64,000 nt of DNA from contig JAAEQD010000345.1 of NCBI GenBank assembly GCA_024231855.1, forward strand, positions 1 to 64,000. The letters run 5' to 3'. The stretch comes from Candidatus Zixiibacteriota bacterium. Lineage in GTDB: Bacteria > Zixibacteria > MSB-5A5 > UBA10806 > 4484-95. This document shows, in pieces, positions 8,779 through 17,499 of the stretch. The first letter of the stretch is position 1; the number at the start of each line of letters is the position of its first letter. The notes under the pieces were generated by a model. It saw nothing but the letters and a program-made list of their open reading frames with translations. It had not been told where the DNA came from and made no database searches. The translations under genes were made by a program, and so were the position numbers.

Positions 8779-10994
8779 ACCGGCACCTCCCTTTTATCCG
8801 GATATTTAATACGCCGGTGATGGAAAGCAGTTAGTACCCTAACGAAACTATCCTCGATTTTTTTAATATCTCTGAGAGTGAGGTTGGAGTTTTCCAGCAA
8901 GCCGGAGTCGAATTTATCCATAAATATTCGGTGCACCTGATTTCTAATGCGCGCCGGCTTGGGATCTTCAAGGGTTCTGGAAGCCGCTTCGACCGAATCA
9001 GCCAACATAACTATAGCGACTTCCTTTGATCTCGGATTCGGTCCGGGATATTGGAAATCCCTTACGTCCGCGGCATTATCATGCTCTTTCATGGCTTTAT
9101 CATAGAAATAAGACATCACACCGGTACCATGATGACCGGTGATAAAATCGATAATATTTCTGGGCAGATTATGTCTGAGAGCCAGATCGACTCCCTCTTT
9201 TACATGGGCTTCCAATATCATCGCCGACATTGTTGGGGCCAGTTTTTCATGTTTATTTGTCGCCCCGGTCTGATTTTCCACAAAATACTCCGGCTTGAGC
9301 ATCTTCCCGATATCATGATAGTATGAACCTACTCTCGCCAGTAGCGAATTGGCGCCAATCGCCTCGGCGGCATCCTCCGCCAAGGTGCCAATCATTATCG
9401 AATGATGATAAGTTCCCGGAGCTTCAATCGCCAGCCGCTTCAAAAGGGGGCGATTTAAATCCGATAACTCCAGTAGAGTGACATCGGTAGTTATGCTGAA
9501 ACCGCTTTCGAATAACGGTAACAGCCCGATAGTTAAAATCGGCGATAAGAAGCCGTTTATGACCGCCAGCGAGACATGTTTAATAGATTCGGCGGCCGGT
9601 GTGAGTTTCAGGGACTCAATGATGTAAACCGTGCCAGCGTAAGTCAGACACAGGTATAATGTGGGACGGAAGAATTCATGGCGGTGACGAACTCCCCGTA
9701 CTGAAAAACCGGCAACAGTACCGGAAATTATCGTCACAAACGCTATATCGAGCTTAAAACCTGATAGCACTCCCACAAGAAGTCCCAGTGAAACAGTCAG
9801 CGCCAGCCCCACTTCCTCATCGAAAAGAATAGTGGCAAGCATAGAGGCAATCGTCAGCGGAACCAAATAGCGCGACAAAAAGCCTTGCGAAACAACGATG
9901 TTCAATAGCAACACTTCCAGGCCGATTAGTAACGCGAAAAGAAGCAAATAGGTATTGGATCTAATTATTTCGCGCCTGAAGAAGAAAAGAAAGAATACGA
10001 AAAACAGGATGGGAAAGGCAACGAAAAACAATCTGCCCAAAGGCGGCAACAAGAAATTCAATATGCTTGTTCCCTGCCGCCGCGAGCGTTTGTATTTTGC
10101 CAGGGAAGCAAGCTTGTCGCGATGGACTTCTGTTACTCTTTCCTTGGCTTTGATTATCAACTCATCCTGCAATACGATCCCTTTAGTAAGTTGAATCGCC
10201 TCGAGTTCCGCTTTCCGACTTTGTTCGGTTTTTTCTTTATCGAATATCAAATTCGGCTCAAGAAACATCATGGCTATCGAGGCTATCGCCCGGGCCACGT
10301 CAGTATCCTCCAACGAAAGCCTTTCGGCTTGATTGACGATGAAAATCCGGGCACGCGCCAAATCGAAAACCCTATCGCGGGCTACGGTTCTTGTTCTCGA
10401 TGGGCCATCGATTGCCGCCAAACCTGAATTTTGAAGCGGTAGATTACTGATATCCATAACCACACCACGGGCTAAAAGACTGTCTATTATCTGGACCGCG
10501 GCCTCGCGGATAATTTCAGAGCCGCCAAGAAGGGTAATAATCACGGAATCGGGGATTACCGGGTAATGGCTTTTCAGATCGGCTACCGCTTTATATCGGC
10601 TCGAAGAATCAACCTGGATCGAATCCAGCAAATCGAGAAAGCCCTTAACTCGATCGGAAACCATCTGGGTAAGGAGCGTATCGTAATTCAATACCGGCAT
10701 TAAACTGGACACGACCACTTGCCTGTCTCGTTCAAGCTCCTCTTCGCTTTTAAATATATTGAATTCAAACGGGGCGCGAATATCCTCGGCCGCGATTTCG
10801 TTCAATCTGGGAATATCAAGCGGCAGGTACACCTTTTCAATAGGGTAAAGGAAAGCAATTCCCAGAATAAGAACAGCACCAATCGCGATACTATAGGTCA
10901 GATTTTTATTGAAGAGCATAGGCTTCTTCTTATCATCCAGCAAAATATCGCCGGGCTTGGCCGGTTTATTATTTCCTTTTCGCGGCTTTTTCAT
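8775..10994 (-). CDS. 7TMR-HD family membrane phosphohydrolase (PgpH-like, probable c-di-AMP phosphodiesterase)
   Basis: 739 aa. A cytosolic N-terminus and first TM (SIAIGAVLILGIAFLYPI) precede a large extracytoplasmic 7TMR-HDED domain (to about residue 300), then about seven TM segments (320-480). A C-terminal HD domain contains YHHSIMIGTLAEDAAEA, SYYHDIGKM and FITGHHGTG. PgpH proteins of this architecture hydrolyse c-di-AMP to pApA. The neighbour order PhoH-PgpH-YbeY-CorC is a widespread operon. Its ATG overlaps the PhoH stop codon as ATGA, which suggests translational coupling. The c-di-AMP substrate is by family only; I saw no diadenylate cyclase in the window. Confidence 0.85.
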   Translation of the reverse strand: MKKPRKGNNKPAKPGDILLDDKKKPMLFNKNLTYSIAIGAVLILGIAFLYPIEKVYLPLDIPRLNEIAAEDIRAPFEFNIFKSEEELERDRQVVVSSLMPVLNYDTLLTQMVSDRVKGFLDLLDSIQVDSSSRYKAVADLKSHYPVIPDSVIITLLGGSEIIREAAVQIIDSLLARGVVMDISNLPLQNSGLAAIDGPSRTRTVARDRVFDLARARIFIVNQAERLSLEDTDVARAIASIAMMFLEPNLIFDKEKTEQSRKAELEAIQLTKGIVLQDELIIKAKERVTEVHRDKLASLAKYKRSRRQGTSILNFLLPPLGRLFFVAFPILFFVFFLFFFRREIIRSNTYLLLFALLIGLEVLLLNIVVSQGFLSRYLVPLTIASMLATILFDEEVGLALTVSLGLLVGVLSGFKLDIAFVTIISGTVAGFSVRGVRHRHEFFRPTLYLCLTYAGTVYIIESLKLTPAAESIKHVSLAVINGFLSPILTIGLLPLFESGFSITTDVTLLELSDLNRPLLKRLAIEAPGTYHHSIMIGTLAEDAAEAIGANSLLARVGSYYHDIGKMLKPEYFVENQTGATNKHEKLAPTMSAMILEAHVKEGVDLALRHNLPRNIIDFITGHHGTGVMSYFYDKAMKEHDNAADVRDFQYPGPNPRSKEVAIVMLADSVEAASRTLEDPKPARIRNQVHRIFMDKFDSGLLENSNLTLRDIKKIEDSFVRVLTAFHHRRIKYPDKREVPV

Positions 10995-11953
10995 TTCTTA
11001 TGTTTTTCGTATTTTTCATAAGCGTGTATAATCTGTTGCACCAACCTATGCCTGACAACATCTTTACGTGTCAACTTAACAAATGATACGCCTTTTATAT
11101 TAGAGACTATTCTCCCTACCTTGGGTAAACTTGATTTGCTTTTATCCTCAAGATCTATCTGCGTTATATCGCCGGTCACAACTGCTTTCGAACCCATGCC
11201 CAGACGCGTTAAGAACATCTTCATTTGATTGTATGAAGTATTCTGGGCCTCATCAAGAATCACGAATGAACTATTTAACGTTCGACCGCGCATGAAAGCC
11301 AATGGGGCAATTTCAATTTGGCCCAGTTCGATCAATCTCTTGATTTTCTCGGCTTCGATCATATCGTGCAGGGCGTCATATAATGGCCTGAGATAAGGAT
11401 CGACCTTGGCCCTGATATCGCCCGGTAAGAAACCTAAAGACTCGCCCGCCTCAACCGCCGGACGGGTCAGGATTATCCGGTTTACACTCTTCTGCTTGAA
11501 CGCCATAACGGCCATAGCTACGGCCAGATATGTCTTGCCTGTTCCGGCTGGTCCGATTGAAAAAACCAGGTCGTTTTTTTCGATAGCCTGAACATATTCG
11601 TTCTGACCGATTGTTCTGGGTTTAATAGTTTGATGAGTAGTTAAAGATATAACCAGCGGTTCGACATCGAGAATCTGTTCATTGGGACCGGTACCATTTT
11701 CCTTAACCATAGTAATAGCATAATGAATATAGCGATCGGTCAATTCTCCGGTAGCCTTCAGGTGGTCTGAAATATCGTTAAGAACCTTGTCCACGGCCTC
11801 AACCTCGTCATCGCTTCCCTTAAGATAGACCCAATCGCCGCGCGCGGTTATTTCTATCGGGAATTCGGATTCGATCATCCGCAGATGCGTATTTTGGTAT
11901 CCGAACAGAAGTCGCTGATCGATGTCTTCCAGAAATATCTTCTTTTCAGCCAA
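10991..11953 (-). CDS. PhoH-like ATPase (PhoH/YbeZ type)
   Basis: 320 aa. Walker A is SIGPAGTGKT at residues 132-141, and the Walker B-like motif is FVILDEAQNT. VTGDITQIDL and LTRKDVVRHRLVQQII complete the PhoH signature. The N-terminal ~100 residues form the KH-like part seen in YbeZ proteins. Proteins of this type work with YbeY in rRNA processing and are encoded beside it, as here. The start is TTG at 11953; an AAGG lies about 13 nt upstream, so the start is the least certain part. Confidence 0.88.
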   Translation of the reverse strand: MAEKKIFLEDIDQRLLFGYQNTHLRMIESEFPIEITARGDWVYLKGSDDEVEAVDKVLNDISDHLKATGELTDRYIHYAITMVKENGTGPNEQILDVEPLVISLTTHQTIKPRTIGQNEYVQAIEKNDLVFSIGPAGTGKTYLAVAMAVMAFKQKSVNRIILTRPAVEAGESLGFLPGDIRAKVDPYLRPLYDALHDMIEAEKIKRLIELGQIEIAPLAFMRGRTLNSSFVILDEAQNTSYNQMKMFLTRLGMGSKAVVTGDITQIDLEDKSKSSLPKVGRIVSNIKGVSFVKLTRKDVVRHRLVQQIIHAYEKYEKHKK

Positions 11954-11959
11954 AATCTT

Positions 11960-13786
11960 TTATCGCCTTATGTTCTTTATAGTCAAACCTAATTCATCCA
12001 ATTGATCCTGATTAACAGGCGATGGCGAACCATCCATAAGCGAGCGGGCGCCGGTGGTCTTGGGAAACGCGATAACGTCCCGGATCGAATCGCTGCCTGT
12101 CATTAATGCCATAATCCTATCCAGACCGGGCGCTATCCCGGCATGGGGCGGGGCGCCGTATTTGAGAGCCTTAAGCAGGAAACCAAACATTTTTTCCGCG
12201 CGTTCCTCGGAAAGTCCCAGGATTTTTAAAACCTTCTGCTGCATTTCTGAGCGATGTATTCTAATTCCGCCCGATGCAAGCTCGGAACCATTGCAGACTA
12301 GATCGTACTGATTGGCGTAAATTCTTGCCCAGGGATGGGTTTCATTATCAAGTGGCAGATCTGAAGCGAAACCCTCATCCAATAAGGGAATATCTTCTTC
12401 GCAGGGTGATGTAACGATGTTATGCATAGCATCAAATCGCTTCAGCTCGGCGTTGTATTCGAATAACGGAAATTTATAAACCCAGGCGAATCGCCATAAG
12501 TTTTTATCAATCAAATCATATTTTTTACCAATTGAGAGCCGCAAATTACCCAGGCAGGATAAGGCCCGATATTTTCTATCGGCAACGATAAGTATTAAAT
12601 CGCCCGATTCGGCGTTCATTTGATCTATTATTGCGTCAAGGCTTTCCTGTTTCAGGAATTTCAATATTGGGGATTTCGGGCCTTCATCTTTTAAGGCGAT
12701 ATGGGCCAGGCCCTTGCCGCCTGTACCCTTTACGATATCCTGAAGCTGATCGAGATTTTTTCTTGATAAACCAGCACCGCCTTTGAACAACAGGGCACCC
12801 ACATAACCGCCGGCTGAAACCGCGTTTTCGAAAACTCCGAAACCGCAATCCTTTACCTGATCACTCAATTCGATGATTTCCATATCGAATCTCATATCGG
12901 GCTTATCAATACCAAACCTGGCCATTACCTCATCATACGTCAACCTGGCAAATGGAATCTGAAGCTTAATTCCCAATATACTGTCAAACAAGTGAACCAT
13001 CATGCTTTCAACAATTCCGAAAACCTCATCGATTCCAACAAAAGCCATTTCCATGTCGATTTGGGTATGCTCGGGTTGACGGTCGGCCCTCAAGTCTTCA
13101 TCCCTCAGGCACCGGGCAATCTGGAAATAGCGGTCGAAACCGGAAATCATGAGTATTTGCTTAAACAATTGGGGCGATTGCGGCAAGGCGTAAAACGAGC
13201 CTTTATTGACACGCGACGGCACAATATAATCGCGCGCGCCTTCCGGAGTCGATTTGATTAGAAGCGGTGTTTCGATCTCGGTAAAGCCCTGGCCATCGAG
13301 GAATTTCCGGATTTCCAGGACGGCTCTATGGCGAAGGAGAATTTTATCTTTCAGTACAGGGCGCCGCAGATCGAGATAGCGGTATTCCAGACGAAGCTCC
13401 TCCGACGCATCGACATCATCCTCAACTAAAAATGGCGGTGTCTCGGATTGATTTAAGACAGTCAGGCCATCGGCGGATACTTCGATCTCGCCTGTGATCA
13501 TATTGCGATTGCGGGCATTATCAGGACGCGGTTGAACCCGCCCCATAGCCTGAATAACGAATTCATATCGCAGTTTCCTGGCAAATTCCATAATATCGGA
13601 AGGACAATTTTGCGGATTAAAAGTTATCTGGGTGATTCCCCAGCGATCTCTCAAATCGATGAAGATTACTCCTCCCAGATCCCGCCATCCGGCAACCCAG
13701 CCACAAAGAACGACCTTTTCCCCCACGGTCTCCAAATTGAGTTCACCGCAGTTATGAGTTCGGTAGCCTGTTTTGAAATTAGTCAT
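11960..13786 (-). CDS. aspS: Aspartyl-tRNA synthetase
   Basis: Class II aaRS of bacterial size (608 aa from the start used here). It has the N-terminal OB-fold (CGWVAGWRDLGGVIFIDLRD), motif 2 (FDRYFQIARCLRDEDLRADRQPEHTQID), a GAD insertion domain (about residues 290-410) and motif 3 (GIAPGLDRIMALMTG). The ORF track starts at 13822, but ATG 13786 begins the typical MTNFKTGYRTHNCGEL N-terminus and has AAAGG five nt upstream, so I use 13786. Whether it is discriminating or also charges tRNA-Asn cannot be decided here. Confidence 0.95.
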   Translation of the reverse strand: MTNFKTGYRTHNCGELNLETVGEKVVLCGWVAGWRDLGGVIFIDLRDRWGITQITFNPQNCPSDIMEFARKLRYEFVIQAMGRVQPRPDNARNRNMITGEIEVSADGLTVLNQSETPPFLVEDDVDASEELRLEYRYLDLRRPVLKDKILLRHRAVLEIRKFLDGQGFTEIETPLLIKSTPEGARDYIVPSRVNKGSFYALPQSPQLFKQILMISGFDRYFQIARCLRDEDLRADRQPEHTQIDMEMAFVGIDEVFGIVESMMVHLFDSILGIKLQIPFARLTYDEVMARFGIDKPDMRFDMEIIELSDQVKDCGFGVFENAVSAGGYVGALLFKGGAGLSRKNLDQLQDIVKGTGGKGLAHIALKDEGPKSPILKFLKQESLDAIIDQMNAESGDLILIVADRKYRALSCLGNLRLSIGKKYDLIDKNLWRFAWVYKFPLFEYNAELKRFDAMHNIVTSPCEEDIPLLDEGFASDLPLDNETHPWARIYANQYDLVCNGSELASGGIRIHRSEMQQKVLKILGLSEERAEKMFGFLLKALKYGAPPHAGIAPGLDRIMALMTGSDSIRDVIAFPKTTGARSLMDGSPSPVNQDQLDELGLTIKNIRR

Positions 13787-13957
13787 TAATACCTTTCCCA
13801 AGTCCAACATGCAAAAAACCAACGAGATAACAAAACATATCCGCCGGCTTAACCATTTTTAACAACATTTACTCTTTAATCGTATTATTGTTCATATTCT
13901 CGCTTCTAATAATTATCGACTAATTTAGACCAATTTTGAGCATTATTCCCGATCAAC

Positions 13958-14350
13958 TTATTTCCCGGCAAAGGATTTGTTTAAATCCCGTCTTGCCTTA
14001 AAAATATAAGCTGAACCAACGCCAACCGCAAGCCCAATAGCATCGGCAATCCAATCCATGATATTGCCGTCGCGGCCAGGGACATAGAATTGGTGGACCT
14101 CATCGCTGGCCGCATATATAATGCCCACTGAAAGCGCCAGAATTAGCATTTTAGATCCCCGTAGAGGCAGTCTCCATTGGGCCACGGACCGCCAGAGTAA
14201 GATACCAAAAAAGGCGAATTCGACAAAATGGACCAATTTGTCTCGCAGGTTAAAATCCGGAATCTCCGTAGGCAAAACGGAGATTGAGGAGACAAAAAAA
14301 ATCAACCCGGCACAAACAATCACCGGGAGGTGATACTTCAATAGCTGCAT
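13958..14350 (-). CDS. VanZ-like membrane protein
   Basis: About 130 aa with 3-4 membrane segments. The VanZ-like signature is clear: RDKLVHFVEFAFFGILLWR, then AASDEVHQFYVPGRDGNIMDWIADAIGLAVG. VanZ proteins have teicoplanin-resistance members, but most are of unknown role. The track start at TTG 14392 falls inside what looks like the -35 box, so ATG 14350 (MQLLKYHLPVIV) is the better start. No SD is present. Confidence 0.8.
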   Translation of the reverse strand: MQLLKYHLPVIVCAGLIFFVSSISVLPTEIPDFNLRDKLVHFVEFAFFGILLWRSVAQWRLPLRGSKMLILALSVGIIYAASDEVHQFYVPGRDGNIMDWIADAIGLAVGVGSAYIFKARRDLNKSFAGK

Positions 14351-14359
14351 ATTAGTCAA

Positions 14360-14389
14360 AATATACGAATTTAGAATAAATAATGTCAA
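14360..14389 (-). promoter_or_regulatory. Sigma-70-like promoter for the VanZ-like gene
   Basis: On the minus strand TTGACA (14389-14384), an 18-nt spacer and TATATT (14365-14360). ATG begins at 14350, 9 nt after the -10. The transcript would have essentially no leader, matching the missing SD. Confidence 0.6.
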
Positions 14390-14390
14390 C

Positions 14391-14416
14391 AAAATAAGGC
14401 CCGCCTTGGCGGACCT
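14391..14416 (-). terminator. Terminator-like hairpin after the histone-like gene
   Basis: On the minus strand GTCCGCC pairs with GGCGGGC (one G-T pair; the arms sit almost back to back, so the real stem is nearer 6 bp), followed by CTTATTTTGTT. It lies about 70 nt beyond the stop of the lysine-rich gene, immediately before the VanZ promoter. The T-run is interrupted, so strength is uncertain. Confidence 0.45.
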
Positions 14417-14483
14417 TATTATATCCCGGTCAAATTAAGAACGACTGTAATCGATTTTTCAATTGCAGTCAGCTACTTAAGCG

Positions 14484-14834
14484 TTATCTTCTTTTTTTCG
14501 CTTTCCTTTTAGTAGCTTTTTTCTTAGTTGTTTTTTTCTTAGTAGCTTTTTTCTTAGTTGCTTTTTTCTTGGTTGCTTTTTTCTTGGTAGCCTTTTTCTT
14601 AGTTGCTTTTTTCTTGGTTGCTTTTTTCTTGGTAGCTTTTTTCTTAGTTGCTTTTTTCTTGGTTGCTTTTTTCTTGGTGGCTTTTTTCTTTGTCACCTTT
14701 TTCTTGGCTACTTTTCTCTTGGCAACTTTCTTCTTGGCTACTTTTTTCCTGGCAACTTTTTTCTTAGTAGTTTTTTTCTTAGTTGCTTTCTTCTTAGTTG
14801 CTTTCTTTTTAGTTGCTTTCTTTCTGGCCGGCAT
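14484..14834 (-). CDS. Histone H1-like lysine/alanine-rich repeat protein
   Basis: 116 aa, about half lysine. After MPARKK the chain is nearly all (K)KKAT pentad repeats with a central variant block (ARKKVAKKKVAKRKV), ending KRKAKKRR. Such proteins resemble bacterial histone H1-like (Hc1/AlgP-type) proteins that bind DNA through a disordered cationic tail. ATG 14834 is chosen over GTG 14840 because AAAGGAGGTG overlaps the GTG and is correctly spaced from the ATG. The stop of the GxxExxY gene lies 38 nt upstream, so the two are probably cotranscribed. Function is inferred from composition only. Confidence 0.75.
   Translation of the reverse strand: MPARKKATKKKATKKKATKKKTTKKKVARKKVAKKKVAKRKVAKKKVTKKKATKKKATKKKATKKKATKKKATKKKATKKKATKKKATKKKATKKKATKKKTTKKKATKRKAKKRR
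14510..14825. repeat. 15-bp tandem repeat inside the histone-like gene
   Basis: The plus strand shows repeated units such as GTTGCTTTTTTCTTG, each coding one KKKAT pentad on the minus strand. Units differ mostly at synonymous positions. About 20 units can be counted, with a degenerate stretch around 14690-14765. Confidence 0.85.
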
Positions 14835-14872
14835 AGTCACCTCCTTTCACTGCTAAAGGTTTATGATTTTAA

Positions 14873-15268
14873 TTATCGGTATACAGCTTTTATTTCCACT
14901 TTTTCATTGGCGAAATTAATAACCATACCAATTTTCAAATTTAGAGCTTTCAGGAAATTTCTTTGCTTAGACTGGTCTGAACTAGCAATCTCTTCAGCAG
15001 AGAGCACCGTTATAATCATCTGCTTATTAACCAGGAAATCCAGCTGATATCGCCCGGCGATTTCCCCCTTATACGAGAGTTCGACTTTTTTATCGGTTTC
15101 GTATGGAATTTTACGCAGCTTCAATTCATAGGCAAAAGCCCGGCAATAATCGGTTGTCGAAAAACCCAGGCCGATATTTTTCTGGATCTCCAGAGCGGCT
15201 TCGGTCACCTGATTTTGCAGGTCTTTGACATCCTGATCGGTCATTTCAGCTAACTCGTTTTCAGTCAT
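14873..15268 (-). CDS. GxxExxY family protein with degenerate motifs
   Basis: 131 aa from ATG 15268, which has AGAGG seven nt upstream; the longer track ORF begins inside the upstream palindrome and is unlikely. The fold matches the GxxExxY family (PD-(D/E)XK nuclease-like): an N-terminal helix (VTEAALEIQKNIGLGF), FAYELKLRKIPYE, YKGEIAGRYQLDFLV, and KIGMVINF. The name-giving Glu is Thr (GFSTTDY), and the expected ExK after the LDFLV strand reads ITVLS, so the nuclease-like site looks lost. The family's cellular role is not established. It may be cotranscribed with the histone-like gene. Confidence 0.7.
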   Translation of the reverse strand: MTENELAEMTDQDVKDLQNQVTEAALEIQKNIGLGFSTTDYCRAFAYELKLRKIPYETDKKVELSYKGEIAGRYQLDFLVNKQMIITVLSAEEIASSDQSKQRNFLKALNLKIGMVINFANEKVEIKAVYR

Positions 15269-15403
15269 AAACATACCTCTAACTCGTTGAATGCAAAAAA
15301 CATGCCAATAATTACCATCTACCCCAATAAACACATAACCGTATAATACATAAAGAGTTACATATGGAACACTAAACTCATTGATACATAACGAGATAAT
15401 AAT

Positions 15404-15425
15404 AATGCGACAACTCTGTCGCATT
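15404..15425. promoter_or_regulatory. Perfect palindrome AATGCGACA-N4-TGTCGCATT, with a third half-site
   Basis: A 9-bp perfect inverted repeat with a 4-nt loop (ACTC) lies between the GxxExxY gene and the sigma-54 activator gene. A third copy of ATGCGACA occurs at 15472-15479. No T-run follows, so an operator for a dimeric regulator is more likely than a terminator. Confidence 0.45.
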
Positions 15426-15519
15426 GTATTTCAACAAGTTATGGTTTACCTTGGTAAAACTACACGAATCTATGCGACACTAATGTCTCAATGATAAAGA
15501 TTATGGGTAATATTACTTA

Positions 15520-17325
15520 TTAGGAATGCATATCTTGCGGATTTAATTCGCAACGTTCCATCATTCGTTGGAATTGTTTGCGATGCATTTGAGTCAAACG
15601 AGCCGCCTCAGAGACATTGCCGCCGGCCTTTCGCAAAGCTCTTATAAGAAAGTTTTTCTCCATTACGCCAACGGAGTCATCCATCATTCTTTTCTTTACC
15701 AGTTTGAGTTGATGGGAGTTTTGAGGCAGGTATTCGGCTTCGGGACCGGCAGGCGATTTTATATTATCCGGAAGATCATCAATCGACAGCGTCCTGGATT
15801 TACATAGCACAATCGCTCGTTCGAGGGCATTTTCAAGTTCTCTGACATTGCCGGGGAATTTATACTGTTCGATTAAATTTAAGGCCTCCTTAACAATGCC
15901 ATCAATTTCTTTATTGTTTTTTTCGGCATAATATTGAATGAAATGATTGACCAGCCCGGTTATATCGGTCACTCTTTCTCTTAGCGGTGGTATCTTAATA
16001 TTGATTACATTAATCCGGTAGTACAAATCATCCCGGAATTCACCGGCTTCAACCATTTTTGACAGGTCTCGTTTGGTGGCGGTGATTATTCGAACATCCG
16101 ATTTAACAACTTTATTGGAACCTAAAGATTCGAATTCATGAGATTGCAAAAACCGTAATAACTTCACCTGAAGCGTTAACGACAGTTCGCCGATTTCATC
16201 AAGCAAAATCGTACCGCCGTTGGCTTGTTCGAATTTGCCGGGTTTACGGCCCACCGCGCCGGTGAAAGCGCCTTTTTCATAACCGAACAATTCCGACTCC
16301 AGGAGTGTTTCGGGAATCGCCGAGCAATTTATCGGGATAAAGGATTCCTCTTTCCTGGAGCTATTGCTATGTATTGCCCTGGCTATCACCTCTTTACCGG
16401 TACCCGATTCGCCCTCGATCAAAACCGCCGTGTCAGAGTCGGAGATATCAGCCACGATAGACAGTACCGTTGCCATCTGGGGCGAATTGCCTATCACATC
16501 GGAAAAGTCATATTGCTTTCTGAGTTTGGCCAGCATCTTCTGACGTGATTCAACCAGCCGACTATATTTGATGTTATTGGCTATCGCCTGAGCAATACGT
16601 TCTTCCAAAGCCTCCAGCAATTCGGTCTCATCGACTGAAAAACTTTTTCGATAGGCGCCGAAATAAAGCGTGCCGATAATAGTCTCATCCGATTTTAAGG
16701 GTAAACACATAACCGAACCGATTTTTCGCTTGCCGTTGCTGCTTTTATTTTTAAGTATAAGATTGTTCATTATTATCGAACTGCCGCTATCGATAGCCGC
16801 ATCCAGTACTTTATCTTTAAATTCGAGCAGCAAAGAATTGTTACTTGTCGAATTCGATTTTTTGGCCAATCGCACTTTGCCTTCGTCATCGATCAATTCA
16901 ACTATGCCATATTCAGCATCCAGGATATCCGTTGTCGAATCGATAACAGTTTGAAGCAGGTTATCGAGTTTGGATTCATTTTCGAGAATGGATGTGAGTT
17001 CGTATAAAAGTTTAAAATTCCGTCTTTCGTCTTCCAGAATGCCAAGCTTGTTTTTCAACCACGAGTAATCTTTAGTTAATTTATCAACTCCGCGGGTAGA
17101 TTCCTTTCTCAGTTTTTCAACCGAATCCTCCAGGCAAGCGATAAGTTTTAATATATCCTCGATTTGATTTTTATCTTTGCATTGAAGCTTGAGGATATCC
17201 TGAAGACTTACTACCAACTCCGAGATATATGTGTTGATCGGGGAAATCCTGGCGATGCTTAATGCTTTAAAAGCATCGAGGCTTTCCGCGAAACGTTCAC
17301 TTCTTTTTTTAATCTTAACAGTCAT
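15520..17325 (-). CDS. Sigma-54-dependent transcriptional activator with GAF sensor domain
   Basis: 601 aa. A coiled N-terminus (~1-100) is followed by a GAF domain (~105-250; VMCLPLKSDETIIGTLYFG). The AAA+ sigma-54 interaction domain (~272-505) has Walker A GESGTGKE (304-311), the sigma-54 contact loop GAFTGA (352-357), Walker B-like GGTILLDEIGEL, and the arginine-finger region FRDDLYYRINV. The C-terminal Fis-type helix-turn-helix is GGNVSEAARLTQMHRKQFQ. There is no receiver domain, so the GAF domain probably senses a small ligand, as in FhlA/NifA-type regulators. AAAGG precedes the ATG. Its targets are unknown. Earlier in the operon direction lies a 174-nt gap and then prmC. Confidence 0.9.
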   Translation of the reverse strand: MTVKIKKRSERFAESLDAFKALSIARISPINTYISELVVSLQDILKLQCKDKNQIEDILKLIACLEDSVEKLRKESTRGVDKLTKDYSWLKNKLGILEDERRNFKLLYELTSILENESKLDNLLQTVIDSTTDILDAEYGIVELIDDEGKVRLAKKSNSTSNNSLLLEFKDKVLDAAIDSGSSIIMNNLILKNKSSNGKRKIGSVMCLPLKSDETIIGTLYFGAYRKSFSVDETELLEALEERIAQAIANNIKYSRLVESRQKMLAKLRKQYDFSDVIGNSPQMATVLSIVADISDSDTAVLIEGESGTGKEVIARAIHSNSSRKEESFIPINCSAIPETLLESELFGYEKGAFTGAVGRKPGKFEQANGGTILLDEIGELSLTLQVKLLRFLQSHEFESLGSNKVVKSDVRIITATKRDLSKMVEAGEFRDDLYYRINVINIKIPPLRERVTDITGLVNHFIQYYAEKNNKEIDGIVKEALNLIEQYKFPGNVRELENALERAIVLCKSRTLSIDDLPDNIKSPAGPEAEYLPQNSHQLKLVKKRMMDDSVGVMEKNFLIRALRKAGGNVSEAARLTQMHRKQFQRMMERCELNPQDMHS

Positions 17326-17499
17326 ACCTTTAACTGATTTTAGATTCGAAACAAATTTTTGTCAAACTTTTTTTATCGAATAAAATTAGTTTCTCATTTA
17401 AACCTTTATTTATATCGTCAAAGTTTCTAAAGTTATGATAGAGTTAAGAAATATTTTGCGGATAAAAAAAAGTACATGATTATGTCGAGATATAATAAA

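Noticed and set aside
14569-14856. 95-codon ORF on the plus strand with VAFFL repeats
   Set aside because: It is the antisense of the lysine-rich repeat gene; no SD and its repeat is only the complement of the KKKAT code.
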